Assembly (NCBI GenBank): GCA_025462985.1
Contig: JAOAPP010000612.1
Span: forward strand, 1 to 14,219
DNA from: Bryobacterales bacterium
GTDB taxonomy: Bacteria; Acidobacteriota; Terriglobia; Bryobacterales; Bryobacteraceae
Direction: 5' to 3'
Length of the DNA: 14,219 nt
The notes below the pieces were generated by a model. The model saw only the letters and a program-made list of their open reading frames with translations, ran no database searches and was not told the origin of the DNA. Shown here piece by piece: positions 1-6,834 of the stretch (the first letter of the stretch is position 1; every line of letters starts with the position of its first letter). A program made the translations under genes and the position numbers.

Positions 1-481
1 GACGGTCCCCATTCGTGATGATCTTGCCATCGCGTTTGAACCAGCAGCCGGCAACCAGATCAAGAGTTGCGCCACTCGACTGACGTTGGAGAATTTCAGT
101 GAGTGTCTTCTCTCCCTGGTGACGCACCACGATATCGACGAAGTTCTCCTGGAGCGTTTGGCCGCTGAGGAGCGTGGGGTGCCACCCGCCGTATATGATC
201 GGCAACTTTGGCCGGACCTGCCGCACAACACGGCTGGCGGCGACAGCGTCGCGGATCATAGGGCCGGTGAGGACGGAGATCCCGAAGGCAAAGGCATCTG
301 TTACTGCCTTAGAGATAATGTCCAGGAAGTTCGGCGTGATTGCGCCGTCGACGATTACCGGCGTAAATCCCGCTTCACGAATACAGGACGCAAGACTCAG
401 AAGTCCGAGCGGGGGACCAAAGACTTTCCCCTGGTACGGAGGCGAGAAGAGCACGACCTTCCGGTTCGGCTGAGCTAGCAC
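1..481 (-). CDS. B12-binding radical SAM protein, N-terminal part (runs off the left edge)
   Basis: The minus strand is open from a GTG at 481-479 to the window edge, giving 160 residues with no stop. The visible part is the N-terminal cobalamin-binding (Rossmann-like) domain. It closely parallels the next gene: an early KVVLFSPP strand, then VDGAITPNF, LTGPMIR and GGWHPTLL (about residues 107-114), against IDSTITPNF, VTGPMIR and GGWHPSLL in the neighbour. The radical SAM core with its CxxxCxxC cluster motif should lie beyond the edge. The GTG is chosen because an AGGTGA ribosome-binding sequence sits a few bases upstream and a TGA closes the frame just before it. The start overlaps the stop of the upstream paralogue by seven bases (GTGCTAG), so the two are surely co-transcribed and probably translationally coupled. 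Substrate is unknown; such proteins include methyltransferases and other modifiers of lipids, natural products or glycans. Confidence 0.85.
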   Translation of the reverse strand, partial: MLAQPNRKVVLFSPPYQGKVFGPPLGLLSLASCIREAGFTPVIVDGAITPNFLDIISKAVTDAFAFGISVLTGPMIRDAVAASRVVRQVRPKLPIIYGGWHPTLLSGQTLQENFVDIVVRHQGEKTLTEILQRQSSGATLDLVAGCWFKRDGKIITNGDR

Positions 482-1974
482 GAGATCACCTCACTCGACA
501 GTTGCTGTGCATCAACCTTGGGTTTTGGCGGCCGGAATACCTTGTTGGCTTTGTTTTTGAGCCAGAGTTCGACCGGCGCCGCGTAGACGCCATGATCCAG
601 GCGCCAGCGCGCGGGCAAACTGATCGAGCGATGTACCAGACGAGTGACTGGATGTTTTTTTTGGACTCCGATCGGAACCCGATTGAAGGCCACCCGCAAG
701 TACTCTCGCATTCGTTGAACGCGTTCGTGCTGCGCACCTTTCAGCCACGGGAGAACGGTGTAGCGAGGAAAGAAATCAGCCCAACCCTCGAAAGTCGTCG
801 GAACCTGGATCCCTAGCTCAAACGCCTTCTTCATAATGGGAGAGCCAGGATAAGGAGTGAAGATGTTAGTCCAGAACTCAGCCTGCGGATAGCGGCGGCA
901 GACGTTCATGATGAGCCTGATCGATTCGCGGCGTTCAACTTCCGTCTCTCCGGGAAATCCGAAGATCATGTTGAAGGACGGGCGAATCCCCGCCTGACTC
1001 AGCATGTCGGCCGCTAGATAAATCGTCTCCAGCTTCTGAAAATCCTTATTCATGAGATGGAGGATCTTCTTCGAACCGGAGTCGGCCCCCTGCGAAACTT
1101 GGGACAAGCCAGAGCGCCGCAGTAGCTTCAGTTCCTCTACCGTGAGCCGTGTAACCAGATTGGTCGAGGCCTGAATACTCCAATCGAATTTGACGCCGCT
1201 GCGTACTAGGCCTTCGGCGATTTTGACCGCGCGATCGCGGTCTACGAGGAAATTGTCATCCACCACCCATAACAACTGGAGTCCGTAGCGCGATACGAGA
1301 TCGGTGACTTCTTCGACGACCTGGTCAGGATCTAAAGCGTTCCATTTGCGCCCATAAAGGCCTTCGTTGGTGCAGTACGCGCAATTGTAAGGGCACGCGA
1401 GGCTTGAGGTGTACATCGCCCAGCGACGGCCGCAAACACGCTCGTACGCATCAAACTTTGCCAGATGGTAAGCCTTTGGCGGCAGCTCTCGTATCGGCTT
1501 AAGCGCACGTGGAGTGTTGAAGGCAAGCCTTCCATCTTCCTTGTAAGCTACTCCGGGTATGCCTTTGAACGATTCGCCTGCTTCAATGTGCCGTACCATC
1601 TCGACCAGTGCTTCTTCGCCTTGTCCGATAACGACGGCATCCACGTCGCGGCACGCCAGGGTTTGGTCGGGCAGAAGCGAAGGATGCCAGCCGCCGAGGA
1701 TCACCGGTTTGTCGGGATAGGCCGCTTTCGCCGCCTTGGCGATCTGCGCTGTCTCCCGAATCATTGGTCCGGTGACGAGCGAGACCGCCAGGCAAAGCGA
1801 GTCTTCGAGTTCCTTGATTACTTGCTGCTGGAAGTTCGGCGTGATGGTGGAATCAATAATTCGAACCTCGTACCCGGCCCGCTCTAGAGGCGTGGCCAAG
1901 GCCAAAATAGCGAGGGGCGCGGTTGCTTCCTGGCTTGAGAAAGCAGGAAAGAAAAAAACGACCTTCTTCTTCAT
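475..1974 (-). CDS. B12-binding domain-containing radical SAM protein
   Basis: A complete 499-residue protein. Residues about 1-150 form the cobalamin-binding domain (VVFFFPAFSSQ, IDSTITPNF, VTGPMIR, GGWHPSLLPDQTL near 94-106, IGQGEEAL near 117-123). The classical DxHxxG cobalamin lower-ligand motif is not evident. The radical SAM core follows, with the canonical CPYNCAYC cluster (C194, C198, C201) expected to hold a [4Fe-4S] cluster and bind S-adenosylmethionine, then WVVDDNF near 236-242 and NMIFGFPGET near 335-344. Length and domain order are normal for the family. The reaction cannot be told from sequence; methyl transfer or C-C bond chemistry on a lipid or glycan is possible. The ATG at 1974 has only a weak AGGG upstream. 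It leads a two-gene unit with the paralogue to its left and has its own three-repeat promoter at 2025-2078. Confidence 0.93.
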   Translation of the reverse strand: MKKKVVFFFPAFSSQEATAPLAILALATPLERAGYEVRIIDSTITPNFQQQVIKELEDSLCLAVSLVTGPMIRETAQIAKAAKAAYPDKPVILGGWHPSLLPDQTLACRDVDAVVIGQGEEALVEMVRHIEAGESFKGIPGVAYKEDGRLAFNTPRALKPIRELPPKAYHLAKFDAYERVCGRRWAMYTSSLACPYNCAYCTNEGLYGRKWNALDPDQVVEEVTDLVSRYGLQLLWVVDDNFLVDRDRAVKIAEGLVRSGVKFDWSIQASTNLVTRLTVEELKLLRRSGLSQVSQGADSGSKKILHLMNKDFQKLETIYLAADMLSQAGIRPSFNMIFGFPGETEVERRESIRLIMNVCRRYPQAEFWTNIFTPYPGSPIMKKAFELGIQVPTTFEGWADFFPRYTVLPWLKGAQHERVQRMREYLRVAFNRVPIGVQKKHPVTRLVHRSISLPARWRLDHGVYAAPVELWLKNKANKVFRPPKPKVDAQQLSSEVISC

Positions 1975-2024
1975 GAGTACGTTTTGCCCTGATTCATGCC
2001 GCTATTTCCGCTCAACACATGTTC

Positions 2025-2078
2025 AGTATGGGAAAGATAAGCGCTGAGAGTGTTCGAGAGCTGTAAAGAAAACGTAAA
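2025..2078 (-). promoter_or_regulatory. Three-repeat (11-base period) promoter for the radical SAM genes
   Basis: Read on the minus strand: TTTACG (2078-2073), N5, TTTACA (2067-2062), N5, CGAACA (2056-2051), a 20-base gap, then CATACT (2030-2025) as a -10 element, with 50 bases to the ATG. Spacing matches three other promoters in the window. The repeat array would overlap the -35 position, as in PhoB/PhoP-type activation. The site lies just beyond the 3' end of the cytochrome-barrel gene, so the radical SAM genes probably form a separate transcript. Confidence 0.55.
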
Positions 2079-2104
2079 TGCGCAAGAGTCGACAAGCGTC
2101 GCCT

Positions 2105-3556
2105 TTACCGGATCTGCCGCGTCAGATTGAAGCCAAGAACCAAACCTCCTAAGGTATCTGCGCTTGGATCATTCAAGAACTGTGCACGTGTGGCCGCGCG
2201 CTGTGAAACGGTGGTGCCCGGGCTGGTTGTAAACCCAAACGTGAATGAGTGACGCCAGATTTTCTTCTGAATCCCGAACGAGAACACTGGGCGGTGAATG
2301 CCAAGTTCCCGAGCGTTGAACAGAGTAGGGATAATCTCCGCCAGCAGGGCGACCGATGGCCGGATATCGACGGCCACACCGGTCCCGAGCGAGAACGCGT
2401 TGACTCCCGGCACATCTGGAATCTGATTGGACAGAAAGCCCGCAGGCTGTGCCAAACGCCGAGCGTTGAAAGATAGAGTGGGCACCACGTAGAACTGAGC
2501 TCGTGAAGTAATGCTACGGGAAAGAATGCCCTCTATATTCTCCGTGTAATTCTTCCGGAAGTTATCCTGTCCTTCAATAGAGACACGAACCATCAGATTC
2601 AAGGGATTTCCCTTGCGCTCTTCGAGGATGTTATAGCCGGCTGCTAACTGAATGGGGCGATTGATCAGCGAAGGGGCCCGGAAAGCGCTTACGGACAGAT
2701 TCTCGGTCAAGCCGTATCTGACGCCGAATGACGCAATAGCAACGTTGTCCAACCCGAACAGCTGCGCGCCCTCGCTCCTCCCACTGAAGGCCGCCTGATA
2801 CGGAAACCGATGGGCGAAGTTTACATAAACGCCGTGCCGATCGGTAGGCCGGCCTGTGGGTAGGCTTACAAGGACATCATCTCCTGGTTGATAAATGCTT
2901 GGTTTGGCCTGTTCGGACGGTCCAGTGGCACTACCGCTGCTGGAGGAGGCGGTCGTAGCGCCGTTATCCGAACCAGGAGCGAGCGAACGAATGTACGTTG
3001 TCAGGCTTGATATTTGTTCATCCGTAAGCTTGCCTGACCAGGCCGGCATGATCCCTCCCTTGCCTTTTTGGATGGCCGCTTCCATTTCGCTCGCACTTAC
3101 GTTCTTCTGGAAAGCGGGGTCGGTGAAGTTAGGCGTTCCTATGGACTTGTTGCCTTTGCCACCGGGTCCATGACAACTCGCGCAGTTTTTGGAGAACAGC
3201 GAGGCGGCTATTTGTCTGTCGTTGTTCGATACCGCAGGCGGCGACCCCGAAGATTGCGTATGGATCTCTTTCACGGTCTTCGTGGAAGTGTCGATCAGGT
3301 ACTGTTTTCCATCTTTGGTCAGTACTACCGTAGATTGTGAGTCGCCCGGAAACGATATTCCCAGTAGCCTGGCGAGATCGGGGGACGAACCGTCTTTCAG
3401 AAAAGGATTCTCAGGTCCGGTGTCTGCGGATGTGGTTTGGGCACTGGAACGCTGCAGCCTCTCGGGAGGCGCGGCGATCGCAAGGCTTACTGTTACGACC
3501 AACAGCAGCGAAGTGGTGCAAGGTGTACAAAGAGCCATAGGAGTGATCCGGTGCAC
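2105..3556 (-). CDS. Secreted cytochrome c domain fused to a DUF5777-like beta-barrel
   Basis: A 483-residue protein with three parts. Residues 1 to about 30 look like a Sec signal peptide (hydrophobic LLLVVTVSLAIAA). Residues about 113-193 are a class I monoheme cytochrome c domain: the heme-attachment motif CASCH (C125, C128, H129) and a likely axial Met170 in GGIMPAW, followed by LTDEQISSLTTYIRSL. After a Ser/Gly-rich linker (about 196-215), residues 230-483 have the alternating pattern of an outer-membrane barrel and resemble the DUF5777 family (FAHRFPY, FGLDNVAIASFGVRYGLT, final FNLTRQIR). This suggests an outer-membrane protein carrying a periplasmic heme, with a role in electron transfer; the partner is unknown. 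The start is GTG at 3556, preferred because it supplies an arginine in the signal n-region; ATG at 3538 is the alternative. No strong ribosome-binding site is seen for either. Confidence 0.85.
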   Translation of the reverse strand: MHRITPMALCTPCTTSLLLVVTVSLAIAAPPERLQRSSAQTTSADTGPENPFLKDGSSPDLARLLGISFPGDSQSTVVLTKDGKQYLIDTSTKTVKEIHTQSSGSPPAVSNNDRQIAASLFSKNCASCHGPGGKGNKSIGTPNFTDPAFQKNVSASEMEAAIQKGKGGIMPAWSGKLTDEQISSLTTYIRSLAPGSDNGATTASSSSGSATGPSEQAKPSIYQPGDDVLVSLPTGRPTDRHGVYVNFAHRFPYQAAFSGRSEGAQLFGLDNVAIASFGVRYGLTENLSVSAFRAPSLINRPIQLAAGYNILEERKGNPLNLMVRVSIEGQDNFRKNYTENIEGILSRSITSRAQFYVVPTLSFNARRLAQPAGFLSNQIPDVPGVNAFSLGTGVAVDIRPSVALLAEIIPTLFNARELGIHRPVFSFGIQKKIWRHSFTFGFTTSPGTTVSQRAATRAQFLNDPSADTLGGLVLGFNLTRQIR

Positions 3557-3577
3557 TCGATGTGCACTTACTGAGCT

Positions 3578-3632
3578 AGTCTAGAGGTGCGGCGGCCTCC
3601 GGGTAGTTATTAGGTTGTGAAATGTTGGTAAA
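3578..3632 (-). promoter_or_regulatory. Three-repeat promoter for the cytochrome-barrel gene
   Basis: Read on the minus strand: TTTACC (3632-3627), N5, TTCACA (3621-3616), N5, ATAACT (3610-3605), a 21-base gap, then TAGACT (3583-3578) as the -10. The third repeat is the most degenerate of the set. The -10 ends 21 bases before the GTG at 3556 and 39 bases before the ATG at 3538. The spacing match to the other promoters is the main support; the hexamers alone would not be convincing. Confidence 0.45.
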
Positions 3633-3671
3633 AGCCAGCCTCTTGGCTCGACGCTGCCGGCGCGTCTCAAT

Positions 3672-3691
3672 TGACAATCTTGCGCTTGTCA
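3672..3691. repeat. Short inverted repeat TGACAA / TTGTCA
   Basis: Perfect six-base arms (3672-3677 and 3686-3691) flank an eight-base centre, in the divergent promoter region between the cytochrome-barrel gene and the phosphoglycosyl transferase, 11 bases upstream of the direct-repeat array at 3703. The left arm overlaps a TTGACA (3671-3676) that resembles a sigma-70 -35 box, but only a poor -10 (ATTCAA) lies 17 bases on. It could be an operator for a second regulator, or chance. Confidence 0.25.
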
Positions 3692-3702
3692 GCATTCAAG
3701 CG

Positions 3703-3757
3703 GTTACAACACTTTTACAAGGTTTGAACACGCTAACCTTGTGTGCTGCTCTACCTT
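3703..3757 (+). promoter_or_regulatory. Three-repeat promoter for the glycan assembly genes
   Basis: GTTACA (3703-3708), N5, TTTACA (3714-3719), N5, TGAACA (3725-3730), a 21-base gap, then TACCTT (3752-3757) as the -10. The predicted transcription start is near 3764. This lies downstream of the GTG at 3743 and argues that translation of the phosphoglycosyl transferase begins further in, for example at ATG 3845. The third repeat and its flank share GAACAC with the radical SAM promoter at the same register. Confidence 0.5.
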
Positions 3758-3844
3758 GAGGATGTGCCGTCAGTAGACGTAGGATCTATCGCGATCGAGT
3801 TCCCCCAGACTCAATCTGCAGCGACTATCTGGACAGTGATACGC

Positions 3845-4435
3845 ATGGCGGAGCGGCTGACCGCTGGCGCATTGCTGGTCCTCACCCTTCCCATTCTTAC
3901 CCTGGCCTCCATCGTCATTGTTGCTATTTCCCGCCGGTCACCCCTGGTCGCACATCAGCGAGTAGGGCAGGGCGGGCGCCTCATCTGGGTTCTGAAGCTA
4001 CGGACTATGTGGAAGGGCGACTCCGGAAAGCGCTGTATCTTCATTCACCGGTTATCCGCTTCCGAGGCTCCCTTGCTCGCTCCGAATATAAAGAACGTTG
4101 GGGTTACCAGCGGTTTTGCTGCATTTTGCCGCCGCTACTCCCTTGACGAATTGCCCCAGCTCTGGCACGTGGTTCGGGGGGAAATGTCGCTCGTTGGGCC
4201 TCGGCCCCTCACGCGGCAGGAACTCGATGCCTATTACGGGGCTGATACTGCGCGCATCGTGTCGGCCCGACCGGGGATCAGTGGGCTCTGGCAGATCAGC
4301 GGGCGCAGCCGCCTTACCTATCCGCAGCGCCGCCGTTTGGATCTCTTCCTCGTTCAGAAGTGGTCGATTTCCCTATATCTAAGGATCCTGCTCATGACGA
4401 TACCGCGCGTTCTGGGAGGCAAGGATGCGTGGTGA
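3845..4435 (+). CDS. Small phosphoglycosyl transferase (bacterial sugar transferase family) initiating glycan assembly
   Basis: This monotopic phosphoglycosyl transferase should move a sugar phosphate from a nucleotide sugar to undecaprenyl phosphate, the first committed step of exopolysaccharide repeat-unit synthesis. The frame is open from GTG 3743 (230 residues). I place the start at ATG 3845 (196 residues) because the predicted promoter starts transcription near 3764 and because MAERLTAGALLVLTLPIL fits the usual family beginning, a short basic stretch plus re-entrant hydrophobic helix. No good ribosome-binding site is seen at either start; GTG 3836 is another option. In the 230-residue numbering, motifs are HQRVGQGG (71-78), LKLRTMW (85-90), the catalytic Asp-Glu pair in SLDELPQ (D135, E136), GEMSLVGPRPL (147-156) and RPGISGLWQISGR (176-188). 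There is no long N-terminal WcaJ/WbaP-type region. Two glycosyltransferases follow on the same strand. Confidence 0.9.
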   Translation: MAERLTAGALLVLTLPILTLASIVIVAISRRSPLVAHQRVGQGGRLIWVLKLRTMWKGDSGKRCIFIHRLSASEAPLLAPNIKNVGVTSGFAAFCRRYSLDELPQLWHVVRGEMSLVGPRPLTRQELDAYYGADTARIVSARPGISGLWQISGRSRLTYPQRRRLDLFLVQKWSISLYLRILLMTIPRVLGGKDAW

Positions 4436-4498
4436 CAAGTTGAAAAAACTAACCCTTTTAGCCTGGGTTCGTTCGGCAGAATACCGAGGAGAGCTCTA

Positions 4499-5632
4499 AT
4501 GCGCTGCGCCATTGTCCATTACTGGCTGCTTGGAATGCGAGGCGGCGAGAAAGTCCTGGAAGAACTCTGCCGAGTCCTGCGGCAGCCAGACATCTTTACG
4601 CTTTTCTATGATCCGGATCGCGTGTCACCATTTCTTCGCTCCCATAAAGTAACTGCGTCGTTCCTTAATCCGTTCCGGCGTCATTATCGATCCTGCTTGC
4701 CGCTGATGCCCATGGCGCTCGAACACTTCGATCTGCGCGACTATGATCTGGTAATCAGCAGTGAGTCCGGCCCGGCCAAAGGTGTGTTGACCTCTTCGCA
4801 CACCCGTCACGTTTGTTACTGCCACACGCCGATGCGCTACTTGTGGGAGCTCTATCCTGCCTACTTGCACGAGTGGACGCGCTCGAGTCTTAAACGCACT
4901 CTAATAGCTCCTCTGACGAACTATCTGCGTCTGTGGGACGCCACATCAGCGAGCCGTGTAGATCAATTCGTCGCCAATAGCCAGAACGTCCAAAACCGTA
5001 TCTGGAAGACCTATCGGCGGTCATCCGAAATCATCTTTCCACCCGTCGCAGTTGACGCCTTTTACACGTCCATGCCGGACGACTACTATCTGATCGTTTC
5101 AGAGTTGGTAGCCTACAAACGCATTGCCGATGCGGTCCGCTGCTTCACCAGGACCGGACGACGCTTAAAAATCGTCGGTGGCGGTCCGGAATACTCGCGA
5201 TTAAAAAGCATGTCCGGAGAAACGGTCGAGTTCTGCGGAAGAGTCTCTGATTCCGAGCTCCGGGACCTCTATGCACGTAGCCGGGCAGTTATTCTCCCCG
5301 GCGAAGAGGATTTCGGCATTGTCCCAGTAGAAGCACTTGCTAGCGGCAAACCCGTTATCGCGTTGGGCAAGGGCGGCGTGCTCGAAACTGTTCCACTTTA
5401 CAATCCGCGCGGTGGCTTTTTTTATTTAGAGCCTGGCGAATACCACCTCGAAAGAGCCGTCGAACAGTTCGAGCGAGCGGAGAAGCATCTGCTTCCGGCA
5501 GAGCTTCGCTCTCACGTTGCTCGTTTCTCTCCAGAGGTCTTTCAGCGTGAGATCTCCAAGGTCTTATTCAACTCAACAATAACGGAGCCGAACAGCCGGG
5601 AATTCGAGTTCGCCATGGGAGCATCGAGATGA
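4499..5632 (+). CDS. GT4-family glycosyltransferase
   Basis: A 377-residue GT-B fold enzyme, expected to add a sugar from a nucleotide donor to the lipid-linked acceptor on the cytoplasmic face of the membrane. Visible features are the N-terminal GGEKVLEEL (15-23), CYCHTPMRYLWELYP (106-120), FVANSQNVQNRI (157-168), the donor-domain start with VAYKRIADAV (204-213), VGGGPE (226-231) and the GT4 EX7E motif in EEDFGIVPVEA (E270 and E278). The set resembles mannosyltransferase-like proteins of O-antigen and capsule clusters, but donor and acceptor cannot be assigned. The ATG at 4499 has a strong GAGGAGAG ribosome-binding site about six bases upstream. It follows the sugar transferase by 63 bases with no convincing promoter between them, and its stop overlaps the next start as ATGA, so all three genes are probably one transcript. 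Confidence 0.93.
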   Translation: MRCAIVHYWLLGMRGGEKVLEELCRVLRQPDIFTLFYDPDRVSPFLRSHKVTASFLNPFRRHYRSCLPLMPMALEHFDLRDYDLVISSESGPAKGVLTSSHTRHVCYCHTPMRYLWELYPAYLHEWTRSSLKRTLIAPLTNYLRLWDATSASRVDQFVANSQNVQNRIWKTYRRSSEIIFPPVAVDAFYTSMPDDYYLIVSELVAYKRIADAVRCFTRTGRRLKIVGGGPEYSRLKSMSGETVEFCGRVSDSELRDLYARSRAVILPGEEDFGIVPVEALASGKPVIALGKGGVLETVPLYNPRGGFFYLEPGEYHLERAVEQFERAEKHLLPAELRSHVARFSPEVFQREISKVLFNSTITEPNSREFEFAMGASR

Positions 5633-6834
5633 ACGAGCGTTTGCGGGTCCTCGATGAACGTGAGGCCTCGGCAAACATTCTGTGCGTTGACCAGTTCTCG
5701 AATTTGGGTGGCGGGCAACGGAGCCTGCTCGATATGGTTCCGGCACTGTCTCAACGCGGGTGGCAGCCTTCCGTGGCGACGCCTGGTGAAGGGCCGTTCC
5801 CGGCGATGGTTCGGAGCCGCGGCTACCGCACACACAGCTTTGCGTGCGCTGCCTATGCAAGTCGGAAAAAGCCTCTAGTGCAGCTTCTGAGGTACGCGTT
5901 CGAACTTCCGAGCCTCGTCAATTCTATCGCAGAGCTCGTTGCAGCCAACAAAGGTGACCTGCTTTGTGTAAACGGCCCAAGAATGGTTCCACCTGCGGCT
6001 TGGGTTGCTTGGAGAACAGGCGTTCCCCTGGTTTTCCACTGCCACAACCGGCTGCTGCAGCCCTCAGCCATCGCCTTAACCGGCCAAGCTCTAGAACTGG
6101 CGAGCGCGCACGTGATCGCTTGCTGTCAATACGCGGCCGAGCCGCTCAGGGAATATGTGGCGCCCGAGCGATTGCGCGTAATTTATAACGGAGTTGCTGA
6201 AATGGCCGCCGGCGGTCTGCGGTCGCCAGACCGAATACGGCGAATAGGGATCGTCGGCCGGGTAGAAGAAGGGAAGGGTCAACTGGAGTTCGTCCAAGCC
6301 GCGCGGCTGCTTTCCCAAGACGCTGCTGACGACCGTTTTGCGGTGATCGGTGCACCCATGTTTTCGGGCATCGGCTATTTCAACAAAGTGGTCGCTTCGA
6401 GCAGCGGACTTCCAATTGATTTCGTCAACTGGCAGGACGACGTAACCAAGATCTATTCAGATCTGGACTTGCTGGTCGTACCGTCTGGTGCCTTGGAAGC
6501 TACCACGCGAGTGATTCTGGAAGCTTATAGTGCAGGAGTTCCGGTAGTCGCCTTTCCGGCAGGCGGGATTCCGGAGATTCTAAAAGACGAGCAAACAGGA
6601 TTTCTGGCAGAAGCGATGACGGTGGAAGCTCTCGCCAAGCGCATATTGTCTGTCTTGAGAATGGATAAAGCGAGTCTGAAGACGGTTGTTAAAAGAGCCC
6701 GGAAAGAGTGGCATCAGCGCTTTACCCTTGGAGCATATCGGAACGGCGTTTGCAGCGTGCTCGCCCAGGCGATGCAGCCACCCGCTCAGAGCTACGATGA
6801 GCTACGCGGTCCGGCCGACATGTTGACCGATTGA
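5629..6834 (+). CDS. GT4-family glycosyltransferase
   Basis: A 401-residue GT-B enzyme and the second sugar-adding enzyme of the cluster. The N-terminal half carries FSNLGGGQRSLLDM (23-36), typical of GT4 acceptor domains, and FHCHNRLL (136-143). VIYNGV (184-189) precedes the donor half, which starts IGIVGRVEEGKGQLEFVQA (206-224). The EX7E motif is in EATTRVILEAYSAGVPVVA (E290 and E298), followed by GGIPEIL and GFLAE. Donor sugar is unknown. The ATG overlaps the preceding stop (ATGA), with GGAG seven bases upstream, so translational coupling is likely. Its last 43 bases overlap the 3' end of the convergent Wzy-like gene, leaving no room for an ordinary terminator between the two transcripts. 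Confidence 0.93.
   Translation: MNERLRVLDEREASANILCVDQFSNLGGGQRSLLDMVPALSQRGWQPSVATPGEGPFPAMVRSRGYRTHSFACAAYASRKKPLVQLLRYAFELPSLVNSIAELVAANKGDLLCVNGPRMVPPAAWVAWRTGVPLVFHCHNRLLQPSAIALTGQALELASAHVIACCQYAAEPLREYVAPERLRVIYNGVAEMAAGGLRSPDRIRRIGIVGRVEEGKGQLEFVQAARLLSQDAADDRFAVIGAPMFSGIGYFNKVVASSSGLPIDFVNWQDDVTKIYSDLDLLVVPSGALEATTRVILEAYSAGVPVVAFPAGGIPEILKDEQTGFLAEAMTVEALAKRILSVLRMDKASLKTVVKRARKEWHQRFTLGAYRNGVCSVLAQAMQPPAQSYDELRGPADMLTD

Noticed and set aside
86..478. A 130-residue plus-strand frame
   Set aside because: It is antisense to the partial radical SAM gene, whose minus-strand translation clearly matches its paralogue; the plus-strand protein has no recognisable family.
4451..4469. Hairpin AACCC/GGGTT between the sugar transferase and the first GT4 gene, considered as a terminator
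   Set aside because: Only five pairs, a nine-base loop and no T-tract follow; the genes are better read as one operon.
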